Shown here piece after piece: positions 26,931-34,080 of a stretch of DNA of 64,000 bases. Below the pieces are notes generated by a model that saw only the letters and a list, made by a program, of their open reading frames with translations, had not been told where the DNA came from and did no database searches. The stretch is from an uncultured Christensenella sp. GTDB lineage: Bacteria > Bacillota > Clostridia > Christensenellales > Pumilibacteraceae. How positions within the stretch are numbered: position 1 is the stretch's first letter; the number at the start of each line of letters is the position of its first letter. Made by a program: the position numbers and the translations under genes. The stretch covers positions 1 through 64,000 of the forward strand of contig CAJTNI010000010.1 of assembly GCA_910577945.1 (NCBI GenBank). The letters are read 5' to 3'.

Positions 26931-26959
26931 ATTATACAACCGACGCATACTTTTGTCAA
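26931..26959 (-). promoter_or_regulatory. Consensus sigma-A promoter of the acidic membrane protein
   Basis: Minus strand TTGACA, 17-base spacer, TATAAT. The leader then contains CTTGCG-ac-CGCAAG, a perfect short hairpin at 26903-26916. Confidence 0.8.
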
Positions 26960-27066
26960 TCCCGCGCGCCGAAATACGACGATATTTTAGCAAATTTTTA
27001 CTCATAACGCACACAAACGCCGAAAATCCGCGAGCGCGCGCCGTTCGCAGCCGCGGCACAATGCCG

Positions 27067-28005
27067 CTAAAACATTCGTTTTCGTATCATTATTATCACG
27101 ACGGGCACGAGTATCGCCACGATTATGCCGAGTACAATCCAAAACCCGTACGGGTTTTCGGCGAGCGGCACGAGCACGTTCATGCCCCAAAGACTGCTTA
27201 TGAGCGTCGGTATCGTAAGCAAAATCGTAATCGCCGTAAGCAACTTCATCACTATGTTTTGGTTGTTTGAAATGACCGACGCGTAAGCGTCCATCGTGCC
27301 GCTCAAAACCTCGCGGTGTATGGACGCCATTTCTATCGCCTGCTTGTTCTCTATTACGACGTCGTCCAAAAGGTCGTTGTCGTCCTCGTAATGTTTGAGC
27401 GACGAGAGCTGGCGTATGCGGTTTATGACTATTTGATTGGCGTTGAGCGACGTGGAAAAATAAACGAGCGCTTTGTCGAGGTCCAAAAGCTTCAACAGCT
27501 CAGCGTTTTTGAGCGCGCGGTGCAGCGCTTGCTGTATGCGGCTCGCCGTCTTGTCTATAAGCTTTAAGTAGAACAAATACTTCGTCGCGTTGACGTACAA
27601 AATTTGATATATAAACCGCGTGCGCTTGTTTACGTCGAAAGCGCGCACGGCGTTGCTCGTGAAATCGCTGAGAACGGACGTTTCGCGCAGGCAAACCGTA
27701 ACGAAATAATCGTTGTTGAATATCATGGCGAGAGGCAGCGTCGAGTACACGTACGCGTCCTTTTCCTCGTTGATTACGGGAATGTCCACAAGTATGAGCG
27801 TAACGTCGTCGTCCACGTCGATACGCGCGCGCTCCTCCTCGTCGAGCGCGGCTTTGAGCATATCCTCGGGAATGCCCGTCTTGGAACGCACCTGCTCGAC
27901 TTCGAGGTCGGACGGGTTTTCGAGGTTAATCCACACGCCCGGCGAAATGGTATCGCACTCGACAAGCTCGCGTTTCCCGCTTTCCATTGTATAAATATTC
28001 AACAT
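27067..28005 (-). CDS. corA: CorA-family magnesium/divalent cation transporter
   Basis: 312 residues, the usual size of the Gram-positive CorA branch. The large N-terminal cytoplasmic domain begins MLNIYTMESGKREL and includes ALDEEERARID; two C-terminal helices flank the selectivity motif GMN (in ISSLWGMNVLVP), and the tail is basic (IRKRMF). It forms a homopentameric channel for magnesium entry. The frame is open back to 28116, but that GTG would lie upstream of the predicted transcription start. ATG 28005 matches where the family begins, yet has no Shine-Dalgarno sequence. A ten-codon leader with an excellent ribosome site lies between promoter and gene. Confidence 0.92.
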   Translation of the reverse strand: MLNIYTMESGKRELVECDTISPGVWINLENPSDLEVEQVRSKTGIPEDMLKAALDEEERARIDVDDDVTLILVDIPVINEEKDAYVYSTLPLAMIFNNDYFVTVCLRETSVLSDFTSNAVRAFDVNKRTRFIYQILYVNATKYLFYLKLIDKTASRIQQALHRALKNAELLKLLDLDKALVYFSTSLNANQIVINRIRQLSSLKHYEDDNDLLDDVVIENKQAIEMASIHREVLSGTMDAYASVISNNQNIVMKLLTAITILLTIPTLISSLWGMNVLVPLAENPYGFWIVLGIIVAILVPVVIIMIRKRMF

Positions 28006-28019
28006 AAACGCTTTTACAA

Positions 28020-28036
28020 CGGGCCAACCGCGCCCG
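28020..28036 (-). other. Hairpin between the leader peptide and corA
   Basis: CGGGC (28020-28024, plus strand) and GCCCG (28032-28036) form a five-base stem in the 50-base gap between the leader stop codon and ATG 28005. Confidence 0.4.
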
Positions 28037-28057
28037 CCTGCTTTGAGCGAACGCGAA

Positions 28058-28090
28058 TTATTTTCTACAACTTCCGTCGGTACTGTCCAT
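28058..28090 (-). CDS. Ten-codon leader peptide upstream of corA
   Basis: ATG 28090 opens MDSTDGSCRK and stops at 28058. GGAGG (28096-28100) sits five bases upstream and would be the very 5' end of the mRNA from the promoter at 28107-28135. It is not in frame with corA. Short upstream frames are known to couple corA or mgtA expression to magnesium or translation in enteric bacteria; an equivalent role here is an inference. Confidence 0.55.
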   Translation of the reverse strand: MDSTDGSCRK

Positions 28091-28106
28091 TGTGTCCTCC
28101 GCAAAG

Positions 28107-28135
28107 AGTATAGCACATAGCTTATGTACAGTCAA
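28107..28135 (-). promoter_or_regulatory. Sigma-A promoter of the leader-corA transcript
   Basis: Minus strand TTGACT, 17-base spacer, TATACT. The start site is expected at about 28100, the first G of the leader's GGAGG. Confidence 0.75.
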
Positions 28136-28158
28136 CCCATTAGCTGCATTTGCGCGCG

Positions 28159-28182
28159 AAAAAAGCCGCGGCACGCCGCGAC
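28159..28182 (-). terminator. Intrinsic terminator of the candidate small RNA
   Basis: Minus strand GTCGCGGC / GCCGCGGC stem with a tiny loop, followed by TTTTTT. It ends transcription about 100 bases after the promoter at 28265-28293. Confidence 0.8.
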
Positions 28183-28258
28183 TTTTCTCAATAATGAGGG
28201 AAATGAATAGGTCTAAGCGAATTTGCCTGACCCGTGCGACGAATAAAAACGCCGTCGC
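28159..28258 (-). ncRNA. Candidate structured small RNA, about 100 nt
   Basis: A consensus promoter and an intrinsic terminator on the minus strand bracket about 100 bases without a convincing reading frame. The RNA would fold into four stems: GCGACG / CGTCGC starting at the first base (loop 11), GGGTCAGGC / GCTTAGACCT with one bulge and loop AAATTC (28209-28233), CTCA-ttat-TGAG (28187-28198), and the terminator. I do not recognise the class; it lacks M-box features. It could be a free regulatory RNA or, by readthrough, an attenuator ahead of corA. Confidence 0.55.
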
Positions 28259-28264
28259 AGTTTT

Positions 28265-28293
28265 ATAATACAAGAAGTTTTCTTCTTTGTCAA
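28265..28293 (-). promoter_or_regulatory. Small-RNA promoter with a palindromic operator in its spacer
   Basis: Minus strand TTGACA, 17-base spacer, TATTAT. The spacer is itself AAGAAG-aaaa-CTTCTT, a perfect palindrome placed so that a bound repressor would block RNA polymerase. A second, related sequence (AGAAGAAATTTTCT, about 28302-28315) lies between this promoter and the XRE gene. Confidence 0.75.
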
Positions 28294-28326
28294 GCATTGT
28301 AAGAAGAAATTTTCTAAAATATGGAT

Positions 28327-28527
28327 ATGATTGGGAACAGGATAAACGAATTGAGGAAGGAACGGGGGTTGTCGCAGCATGCGCTCGCCAAGCAGATAGG
28401 CGTGAGTCAAAAAGCGATAGACTATTGGGAGCGCAACGTCAACGAGCCGAAAGCGAGCTATATAATATTACTCGCCGACTACTTTGAAGTGACTGCCGAC
28501 TATTTGCTTTGTCGCACAGACGTGTAA
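28327..28527 (+). CDS. Small XRE-family transcriptional regulator
   Basis: 66 residues from ATG 28327 (68 from ATG 28321). Practically the whole protein is one helix-turn-helix domain: MIGNRINELRKERGLSQHAL, then recognition helix SQKAIDYWERNVNEP, then the family ending LADYFEVTADYLL. Such single-domain proteins are phage-repressor-like DNA binders. No ribosome site exists; TAAAAT lies exactly six bases upstream of ATG 28327, the same spacing as at two other leaderless-looking starts here, but no good -35 is found. It diverges from the candidate small RNA, and AAGAAG/CTTCTT palindromes lie between them, so it is the obvious candidate repressor. It has its own terminator. Confidence 0.88.
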   Translation: MIGNRINELRKERGLSQHALAKQIGVSQKAIDYWERNVNEPKASYIILLADYFEVTADYLLCRTDV

Positions 28528-28553
28528 AAACAGCCGCTTTCGCGGCTGTTTTG
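28527..28553 (+). terminator. Intrinsic terminator of the small XRE gene
   Basis: AACAGCCGC / GCGGCTGTT stem with a four-base loop, followed by TTTTGTCTTT, directly after the stop codon. Confidence 0.88.
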
Positions 28554-28608
28554 TCTTTGAGTTATTCGCGCCGTCGCTCGGCTTTTAACCGAGCCGCCGT
28601 AAATCGCG

Positions 28609-29724
28609 TTATTTGACCTGCATTTGCTTGCCGTTTTCGGCGCACACGTAAACGTAGTGAACGCCGTCGTCAAGCTCGATTCGATATTCGTAGCACACGC
28701 GCTCCTTACCGTTGACGGTGCGCACGACGAGCACGCCCTCGCCCGCGTTTGCGCCCGCCGCCTTGCGCGCTTCGCGCTCGCTCACCTTCGCCTTGGGCGC
28801 GCCGCTGTGGTCGCAGTCGCAACCGCCCGCGGAGAACGCCACCGCGTCGCCGCCGTACACCACCACGCTCGCCGCATCGTCGCACGCCAGCGCGCCGTCG
28901 ATATTGCGGCACATGACGACGGCAATCGACTTATCCATAACCTCGCTGTGGCGCACTACCAAATCGGAATACCCGCACGCGGCGGCGGTTTGCTGCGCGA
29001 TTTCCTGCGCGCGCTCGACGCTCACGTTTTCCTTCGGCTCGCCGCGCAGGAACGAATATTCGATTATCTTACCGTTGCAAACGAGCGCGTAGCCCGTAAG
29101 CCCCTTGCGTTCGATATAGAACTCCATATGCCCGCCCCACGCGCCGACGTACCGCACGTCGTCGGCGTCGAGCACCTCGGACACCATGCTTTCCGCCTCC
29201 GCCTTTTGCTCGTCCGTAGGCGGCGTCATATCCTCCTCGAATTCGCCGCCTATCAGCTCGCCGTCGTAGTCGAAGGGTGCGCCGTTCGATACGCTCGCCA
29301 AGAACTTGACAGAATACGCGTAGAGCATATCCGCCTTTTTGACGGCGTCGAGCGGGTCGTAGCTGTGCAGCACTATCGCCACGTCGTTGAGGAACGCCTC
29401 TTTGGGACGATTCGCGACCCAATCCCCGCCCACGCATTCGAGCGCTGTTTCGGCGCGCACGGCGTGCACGAGCGCGGTCTTGATTATTTCCTCGGCGGGG
29501 TCCGCCTCGTTGACCAGCCGCATGGACGACAGCGAGCTTTTGAGACTGCCCGCGGCGTCCATTAAAAGATGCGCGGCGTACTGCCTGCCGTCGTCGGGCT
29601 CGCGGTGATTGCGCACGGCAAGCACGAGCCCCGACACCACGCCGCCCATCATTATAAGCAGCGTCGTAACTATCGCCGCGATTATTACCGCAAAGCTTCG
29701 TTTTTCGTTAAGTTTGTTTACCAT
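28609..29724 (-). CDS. ypeB: YpeB-like spore germination protein
   Basis: 371 residues, shorter than the roughly 450 of Bacillus YpeB. One N-terminal transmembrane helix (FAVIIAAIVTTLLIMMGGVV) is followed by an extracytoplasmic part: a helical domain, then PepSY-like repeats including RAQEIAQQTAAACGYSDLVV and the closing YEYRIELDDGVHYVYV. YpeB keeps the cortex-lytic enzyme SleB in place and inactive in the spore until germination. Identification depends on its position right after sleB, 51 bases apart, together with the PepSY-type C-terminus; similarity alone is modest. An AGGAT ribosome site precedes ATG 29724. Confidence 0.78.
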   Translation of the reverse strand: MVNKLNEKRSFAVIIAAIVTTLLIMMGGVVSGLVLAVRNHREPDDGRQYAAHLLMDAAGSLKSSLSSMRLVNEADPAEEIIKTALVHAVRAETALECVGGDWVANRPKEAFLNDVAIVLHSYDPLDAVKKADMLYAYSVKFLASVSNGAPFDYDGELIGGEFEEDMTPPTDEQKAEAESMVSEVLDADDVRYVGAWGGHMEFYIERKGLTGYALVCNGKIIEYSFLRGEPKENVSVERAQEIAQQTAAACGYSDLVVRHSEVMDKSIAVVMCRNIDGALACDDAASVVVYGGDAVAFSAGGCDCDHSGAPKAKVSEREARKAAGANAGEGVLVVRTVNGKERVCYEYRIELDDGVHYVYVCAENGKQMQVK

Positions 29725-29775
29725 AATATCCTCTGTTAAATTAGTAATTTGTAGATTACTCGACGACCGTATCGC

Positions 29776-30915
29776 TTACAGCGCGAAATTGTGTCTGCCG
29801 ATTTTGATATGCACCGTCAACGACCAAATCCAGCTCGACGTAGCGGTCGCGGGATTGTAGTAGTACAAGCAGCCCCCCGTCGGGTCCCAGCCGCCCAAAG
29901 CGTCGCGCGCGGCGTTGTAAGCGGTCTGATTGGGCGTCAGGTTTATCTGCCCGTCGTTGACGGCGGTAAACGCGTTCTTTTGATAGATAACGCCGTAAAT
30001 GGTGTTGGGGAACTTGGACGAGCGCACGCGGTTGAGCACTACCGCCGCCACCGCGACCTGACCGTTGTACGGCTCGCCGCGCGACTCGCCGTAGACGCAC
30101 CGCGCCAAGAGATTGAGGTCGCTCTCGCTGATATTGCCGCCGACCGTGCCGCTGCCGTTCCCGCCGCTCGACCCGCCCGAAGTTAGCGTAATGCCGAGCT
30201 TGCGCTCGGTCGCGCCGCCGACCACGCCGTCCACGGTAAGCCCCGCGTCCGACTGAAAGCTCATGACCGCGCACATGGTGCGCCTGCCCCACACGCCGTC
30301 AACGGCGGAGGTAAAATACCCCTGCGATTTGAGCGCGTTTTGCACGGCTTTTACGTTCGCCGTCGTCTTGCCCTTGCTTATGCCGCCCGAACGCGCCGTA
30401 GAGCTGAGCGTAATGCCGAGCTTGCGCGCCGTGCCGCCGCCGACTACGCCGTCCACGGCAAGCCCGCCGTCCGATTGATATTTAAGCACCGCCGCGAGCG
30501 TCTTGTTGCCCCAAGCGCCGTCCACGGTCGACTTGTAGTAGCCGTACGTTCTGAGCCGCGCCTGCACCGCCGCCACGTTTGCGTCGGTCTTGCCCAGGCT
30601 TATGCCGCCGTTTATCGGCAAACGAATGCCGAGCTTGCCCGCCGTCGCCGAGCCGACCATGCCGTCCGCTTTCAGCCCGTAATCGGACTGAAAGCGCTTG
30701 ACCGCCGCCGTCGTGCGACTGCCCCATGCGCCGTCCACGGTCGACGTGTAATAACCGAGCGTGGATAGCCGCGCTTGCACCGCCGCGACCGAACCGTAGG
30801 TATTGCCGCCTACAATGCTCGCGCTCGCCACGGTAATGCCCATAAGCGTGGAAATGATTATCATCAGCACCGCTGCGATTACGGGCAGGTTTACGCGCTT
30901 TAACGATTTTGTCAT
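29776..30915 (-). CDS. sleB: Spore cortex-lytic enzyme SleB-like hydrolase with three peptidoglycan-binding domains
   Basis: 379 residues. An N-terminal signal/membrane segment (VIAAVLMIIISTLMGITVAS) is followed by three PG_binding_1 domains at about residues 37-95, 103-160 and 172-232, each with a YY-or-YF, DG-x-WG, FQSD or YQSD, GxVGxxT pattern. After a Gly/Ser linker the catalytic Hydrolase_2 domain runs from about 262 (LLARCVYGESRGEPYNGQVA) to the end; the glutamate of GESRGE is the likely catalytic residue. SleB is a lytic transglycosylase that digests muramic-delta-lactam cortex during germination. Bacillus SleB has one binding domain; three is unusual. Lies between spoIIR (27 bases upstream) and ypeB. 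Confidence 0.9.
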   Translation of the reverse strand: MTKSLKRVNLPVIAAVLMIIISTLMGITVASASIVGGNTYGSVAAVQARLSTLGYYTSTVDGAWGSRTTAAVKRFQSDYGLKADGMVGSATAGKLGIRLPINGGISLGKTDANVAAVQARLRTYGYYKSTVDGAWGNKTLAAVLKYQSDGGLAVDGVVGGGTARKLGITLSSTARSGGISKGKTTANVKAVQNALKSQGYFTSAVDGVWGRRTMCAVMSFQSDAGLTVDGVVGGATERKLGITLTSGGSSGGNGSGTVGGNISESDLNLLARCVYGESRGEPYNGQVAVAAVVLNRVRSSKFPNTIYGVIYQKNAFTAVNDGQINLTPNQTAYNAARDALGGWDPTGGCLYYYNPATATSSWIWSLTVHIKIGRHNFAL

Positions 30916-30942
30916 GTGTGATATCCCTTTGTGTCAGTAATT

Positions 30943-31473
30943 TTACGTCGAACCGAAAAGCTCCGCAAAGAACGATTTGTACTTGAATCCCTCGCCGTAG
31001 CACAGCGGCGGATATATCACGCACCACCAATTATCGCCTTCCGCCGCGCCCAGCTCGATTATCAACGCATCGTAATAGCCCTCGGGCACGACCGCGTCCT
31101 CGTACTTGCGCGACGGAAAATATTCGTTGGTGAGCCGCGCCGCCGCGCCATAGTCGAAACCGTTTTCGCGCAGCACTTTATCCGCCAGCTCGGTAAGCTC
31201 GTTCAGCCTCGTCTCGATATCGGCGTACGCCTCGTCGAACGTGGACTTGTGCACGTTTGCGCAAACGTATTCGTTAACCGCGTCGCGAACTTTAAGTTTG
31301 ACCGATTGGTCGGTTTGCGAATTGGAATTTGCGCGTATATGCAGCCTAAGCAGCTCGCCGTCGTATTTATTATTGTCAATACAACCGCAAAATATAGACG
31401 GTATGCAAAAAAATATCATGCCCGACAGCAACACGCATACAAGTTTTTTGACTACACAACGTAAATTTTTCAT
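30943..31473 (-). CDS. spoIIR: Stage II sporulation protein R (SpoIIR)
   Basis: 176 residues. A hydrophobic N-terminal secretion segment (LVCVLLSGMIFFCIPSIFCG) precedes the conserved SpoIIR core: LRLHIRANSNSQTDQSVKLK, FPSRKYEDAVVPEGYYDALI and NWWCVIYPPLCY. SpoIIR is made in the forespore under sigma-F, is secreted to the space between the two cells and triggers SpoIIGA to process pro-sigma-E in the mother cell. A sigma-F-like promoter lies directly upstream. ATG 31473 is chosen because the longer frame starts upstream of that promoter; no ribosome site is visible and the mRNA may be leaderless. First of the cluster spoIIR-sleB-ypeB. Confidence 0.92.
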   Translation of the reverse strand: MKNLRCVVKKLVCVLLSGMIFFCIPSIFCGCIDNNKYDGELLRLHIRANSNSQTDQSVKLKVRDAVNEYVCANVHKSTFDEAYADIETRLNELTELADKVLRENGFDYGAAARLTNEYFPSRKYEDAVVPEGYYDALIIELGAAEGDNWWCVIYPPLCYGEGFKYKSFFAELFGST

Positions 31474-31480
31474 ATACGCG

Positions 31481-31508
31481 ATTATTGCCGCAAAACAAAT
31501 ATATATAC
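31481..31508 (-). promoter_or_regulatory. Sigma-F-type promoter of spoIIR
   Basis: Minus strand GTATA, 14-base spacer, GGCAATAAT, then seven bases to ATG 31473. This fits the Bacillus sigma-F pattern GYATA / GGNNANANT with its 14-16-base spacing, where known spoIIR genes are controlled. Confidence 0.6.
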
Positions 31509-31518
31509 GCTCCGCCGT

Positions 31519-31558
31519 AAAAAACGCCGCCGCCGCGCACAAGGCGCGACGACGGCGT
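31519..31558 (-). terminator. Intrinsic terminator of the InlB-repeat lipoprotein
   Basis: GC-rich minus-strand stem (CGCCGTCGTCGCGC / GCGCGGCGGCG) with loop and TTTTTT. Confidence 0.75.
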
Positions 31559-31619
31559 GTCGGAGATAGCTTTTATATTCGATGCCTTCGGGAGCGGAAC
31601 GCCCGAACGCCGCGGCGCG

Positions 31620-33350
31620 TCAATCGACGATAAAGAAATCGACGGTAGCTTCGCCGCACACGACCGAAATCACAATGCGGTATCTGCCCGTCCTCTTGCA
31701 TTCGAAATTGTTTTTGCCGTCAACAACCATGAAGTCGTTCCCGTCGCCCGCAGTGCCTATGCAATCCGTGCCGACCCATTCGCCGTACTCGCCGCTGTCC
31801 TCGCCCCACCAAGTGAAGCCAAACTCGTTTTTGGACGGCTTGCCCTCGGTGCACGTAAGCGTAAGCGTAAGCTCGACCTTGCCGTCCTTCGACGGGTACC
31901 TTTCGGACGCGCTCCACTTGGAATCGCCGTTGTACGCAGGACCTTTGATAATCAGCTCGTACTCGGCGACAGCTTCCGAATACCCGACGAAATCGACGAC
32001 GGGCGTGCCGCCGTTGAAATCAATGGTAATCGAATAATAGCCCGCGACCTCGCACACGAAATTATTTTCAAACGCGCCTACCGTCGCATTGAAATTTTTG
32101 TCCGTAGCTTCGCCCTTCATGGCGTTCGTGATGAGCGCGCCGGGATTGTCGAACGACCCGACCTCGCTCTCGTCTACGCCCGGGTCGTAGTAAATAAAGC
32201 AGAATTGGTCGTCCTTATCGAAATGCGCGCTCAGCTTGACGATGCCGTCGGCGGCGGTGTAGCGCGCGCTCGGCTTCCAGCCGTCGGCGTCGCATTTCAT
32301 AAACACGTCGTAAACGATGGGCAGCTCTTGCACAACGTCGCCGTTGCGCGTCCATATAACCTTGTCGCCGAGCGGCGATTCCGCGTCGCATACGAGCGTG
32401 AGCGTGTAGTTGCCCGACTCCTTAACCTCGATATTGTCCAGCCGCTTGGCAAAGTACGTTTTGCCGTCCGCCTCGGGCGAAACCACCGTCTCGAACTTGT
32501 GCGCGCGCCCGTACCAACTGCTTGCGACTATCTGGAACATATCGCCTTTGGCAAGGTCGAGCGTAATGGAATACTCGCCCGTCTTGCCCTCCGTCGCTTT
32601 GAGCTTGTGCGCGTCCGTCAACGCCCTGCCGAACGCCGAGCTTTTGAGCGGCTGAGTAATGCCGCCGCCCGCTATGTACCATTCCGTGCCCGCCGTATAC
32701 CCGCTCTCGAACTTGTCCGAATACGACACCGCCACAGTGCCCTTGTTGTCGTCGTACACGAACGAGTACGTGCCGCGCTTGCCTATCTTGATATTCGAGC
32801 TCGGCACGATTATAAGATTGTCTGTCGAATTGTCCTTGTCCACGCTGTCCGAATTGATATTTATCCGACCGAGCCCCATATGCTCCTTACCGTCGTCGCC
32901 TATCGTCTTTTCGAAATTGTAAAACATGAACTCGTCGCCCTCGACAAATTCGTGCTCGTAATTGTATCGGTCCGACGCGGCGTCGTAGGTCATCGTGTAT
33001 TCGGGCGCAGTGAAATGCTCCCAGCCCGTAACGTAACTGCCCTTGACGCGAATTTCCAGCGCCTTTTCGAACGCCGCGTAAATTTTAACGTCCGTTGTGA
33101 CAGCGCCGTCGAACGCGTACGCCTCGTCGCAATCGGCGGAGGTATACCAGCCCTTAAACACGTATCCGTCCTTGACGGGTCGCCACGCCTCGGCGCTGCC
33201 GCCGTCGGAAACCTTGACCGTTTGCAGCACCTCGTCGCCGTATACGAACGTCACGGTGCGCTCGACGTCGCCCTTTCCGCACCCGATTGCCGCCAAGCCC
33301 GCCGTCGCGATTACCGTCGCCGCCACCGCCAGCCTCGTCATCTTACCCAT
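31620..33350 (-). CDS. Lipoprotein with InlB B-repeat and repeated SusE/F-like beta domains
   Basis: 576 residues. Signal peptide with lipobox AAIGC, cysteine 24. Residues about 31-95 form one InlB/Listeria-type repeat (GYVFKGWYTSADCDEAYAFD). The rest is four or five beta-sandwich units of about 110 residues, each with a VKGSYVTGW- or MKCDADGWKPSARY-like opening and a TYSFVYD- or YSITIDFN-like closing strand, reminiscent of starch-outer-surface binding modules. Probably a surface glycan- or protein-binding lipoprotein. Expressed from its own consensus promoter with a palindromic operator, GGAG before ATG 33350, and a strong terminator; thus a single-gene unit. No catalytic motif was seen. Confidence 0.75.
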   Translation of the reverse strand: MGKMTRLAVAATVIATAGLAAIGCGKGDVERTVTFVYGDEVLQTVKVSDGGSAEAWRPVKDGYVFKGWYTSADCDEAYAFDGAVTTDVKIYAAFEKALEIRVKGSYVTGWEHFTAPEYTMTYDAASDRYNYEHEFVEGDEFMFYNFEKTIGDDGKEHMGLGRININSDSVDKDNSTDNLIIVPSSNIKIGKRGTYSFVYDDNKGTVAVSYSDKFESGYTAGTEWYIAGGGITQPLKSSAFGRALTDAHKLKATEGKTGEYSITLDLAKGDMFQIVASSWYGRAHKFETVVSPEADGKTYFAKRLDNIEVKESGNYTLTLVCDAESPLGDKVIWTRNGDVVQELPIVYDVFMKCDADGWKPSARYTAADGIVKLSAHFDKDDQFCFIYYDPGVDESEVGSFDNPGALITNAMKGEATDKNFNATVGAFENNFVCEVAGYYSITIDFNGGTPVVDFVGYSEAVAEYELIIKGPAYNGDSKWSASERYPSKDGKVELTLTLTCTEGKPSKNEFGFTWWGEDSGEYGEWVGTDCIGTAGDGNDFMVVDGKNNFECKRTGRYRIVISVVCGEATVDFFIVD

Positions 33351-33392
33351 GATTTTCTCCTTAGTTTAAATTGCTTAAATTATTTATGTATT

Positions 33393-33414
33393 ATTACTTA
33401 AACATTTAAGTAAT
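33393..33414. promoter_or_regulatory. Perfect palindromic operator before the InlB-repeat lipoprotein
   Basis: ATTACTTAA-N4-TTAAGTAAT, beginning three bases downstream of the -10 box. It shares TTACTTAA and GTTTAAGTAA words with the operator of the XRE-cupin gene at 13991-14022. Confidence 0.65.
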
Positions 33415-33417
33415 TTT

Positions 33418-33446
33418 ATTTTAAACCCGATTTAAGCGTTTGTCAA
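33418..33446 (-). promoter_or_regulatory. Sigma-A promoter of the InlB-repeat lipoprotein
   Basis: Minus strand TTGACA, 17-base spacer, TAAAAT; about 70 bases upstream of ATG 33350. Confidence 0.8.
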
Positions 33447-33549
33447 TACTTTTCGGAAAATTTTTTCGATAATTTTTTTGCGCGAAAATAACGGCGACCG
33501 CACGCCGTTTATACGCACCGCGCGGCGGCACGGCGAATATACCGATAGC

Positions 33550-34050
33550 ATGAACATATACGAATACGACCGCGCGGCGGCTGCGGCGTACGCGCGAAAA
33601 TGGGCGTACGGGCGCAACCCCGCATACTACGATTTCAACGATATCGGCGGCGACTGCACAAACTTCGCGTCGCAGTGCGTGTACGCGGGCTGCGGCGTCA
33701 TGAACTACACGCCCGTATTCGGGTGGTTTTACATATCTACGAACAACCGCACGCCGTCCTGGACGGGCGTGGAGTTTTTGTACAAATTTTTGACGGGCAA
33801 CGAGGGCGTCGGACCGTTCGCCGAAATAATCGACCCGCTCGACGCACAGGTCGGCGATATAATTCAGTTGGGCGACCGCGCGGGCAAATTCTTTCACTCG
33901 CCCGTCGTGGTGGACGCGCCGCGCGGCGGCGCGCGCAGGCTGTCGCAAATACTGATTGCCGCACACACCTACGACGCGCTCGACAAGCCGATTAGCTCGT
34001 ACAACGCCTACAAGCTGCGCGCATTACACATTAAGGGATATAGGAAATAA
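33550..34050 (+). CDS. Amidase_6-type putative amidase
   Basis: 166 residues from ATG 33550. The core is YARKWAYGRNPAYYDF, then GGDCTNFASQCVYAGCGVMN, the conserved motif with the presumed catalytic cysteine, and HSPVVVD with the likely histidine. The family is a small papain-like fold annotated as putative amidase in Gram-positive genomes, sometimes near spore or wall genes. No signal peptide, so it acts inside the cell or spore, or is exported otherwise. No good ribosome site is visible. One of only four plus-strand genes; it sits between the lipoprotein promoter and the repeat array. Confidence 0.8.
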   Translation: MNIYEYDRAAAAAYARKWAYGRNPAYYDFNDIGGDCTNFASQCVYAGCGVMNYTPVFGWFYISTNNRTPSWTGVEFLYKFLTGNEGVGPFAEIIDPLDAQVGDIIQLGDRAGKFFHSPVVVDAPRGGARRLSQILIAAHTYDALDKPISSYNAYKLRALHIKGYRK

Positions 34051-34080
34051 TGCCCGCGTATAGTTTTATGTTATGATAAA

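Noticed and set aside
28006..28116. Longer CorA from GTG 28116
   Set aside because: It would start upstream of the predicted transcription start and add residues absent from the family.
28159..28258. M-box magnesium riboswitch before corA
   Set aside because: Too short, lacks the recognisable M-box segments, and a separate corA promoter lies downstream of its terminator.
28287..28320. TTGTCA as -35 for the small XRE gene
   Set aside because: The spacer to TAAAAT would be 22 bases, too long for sigma-A.
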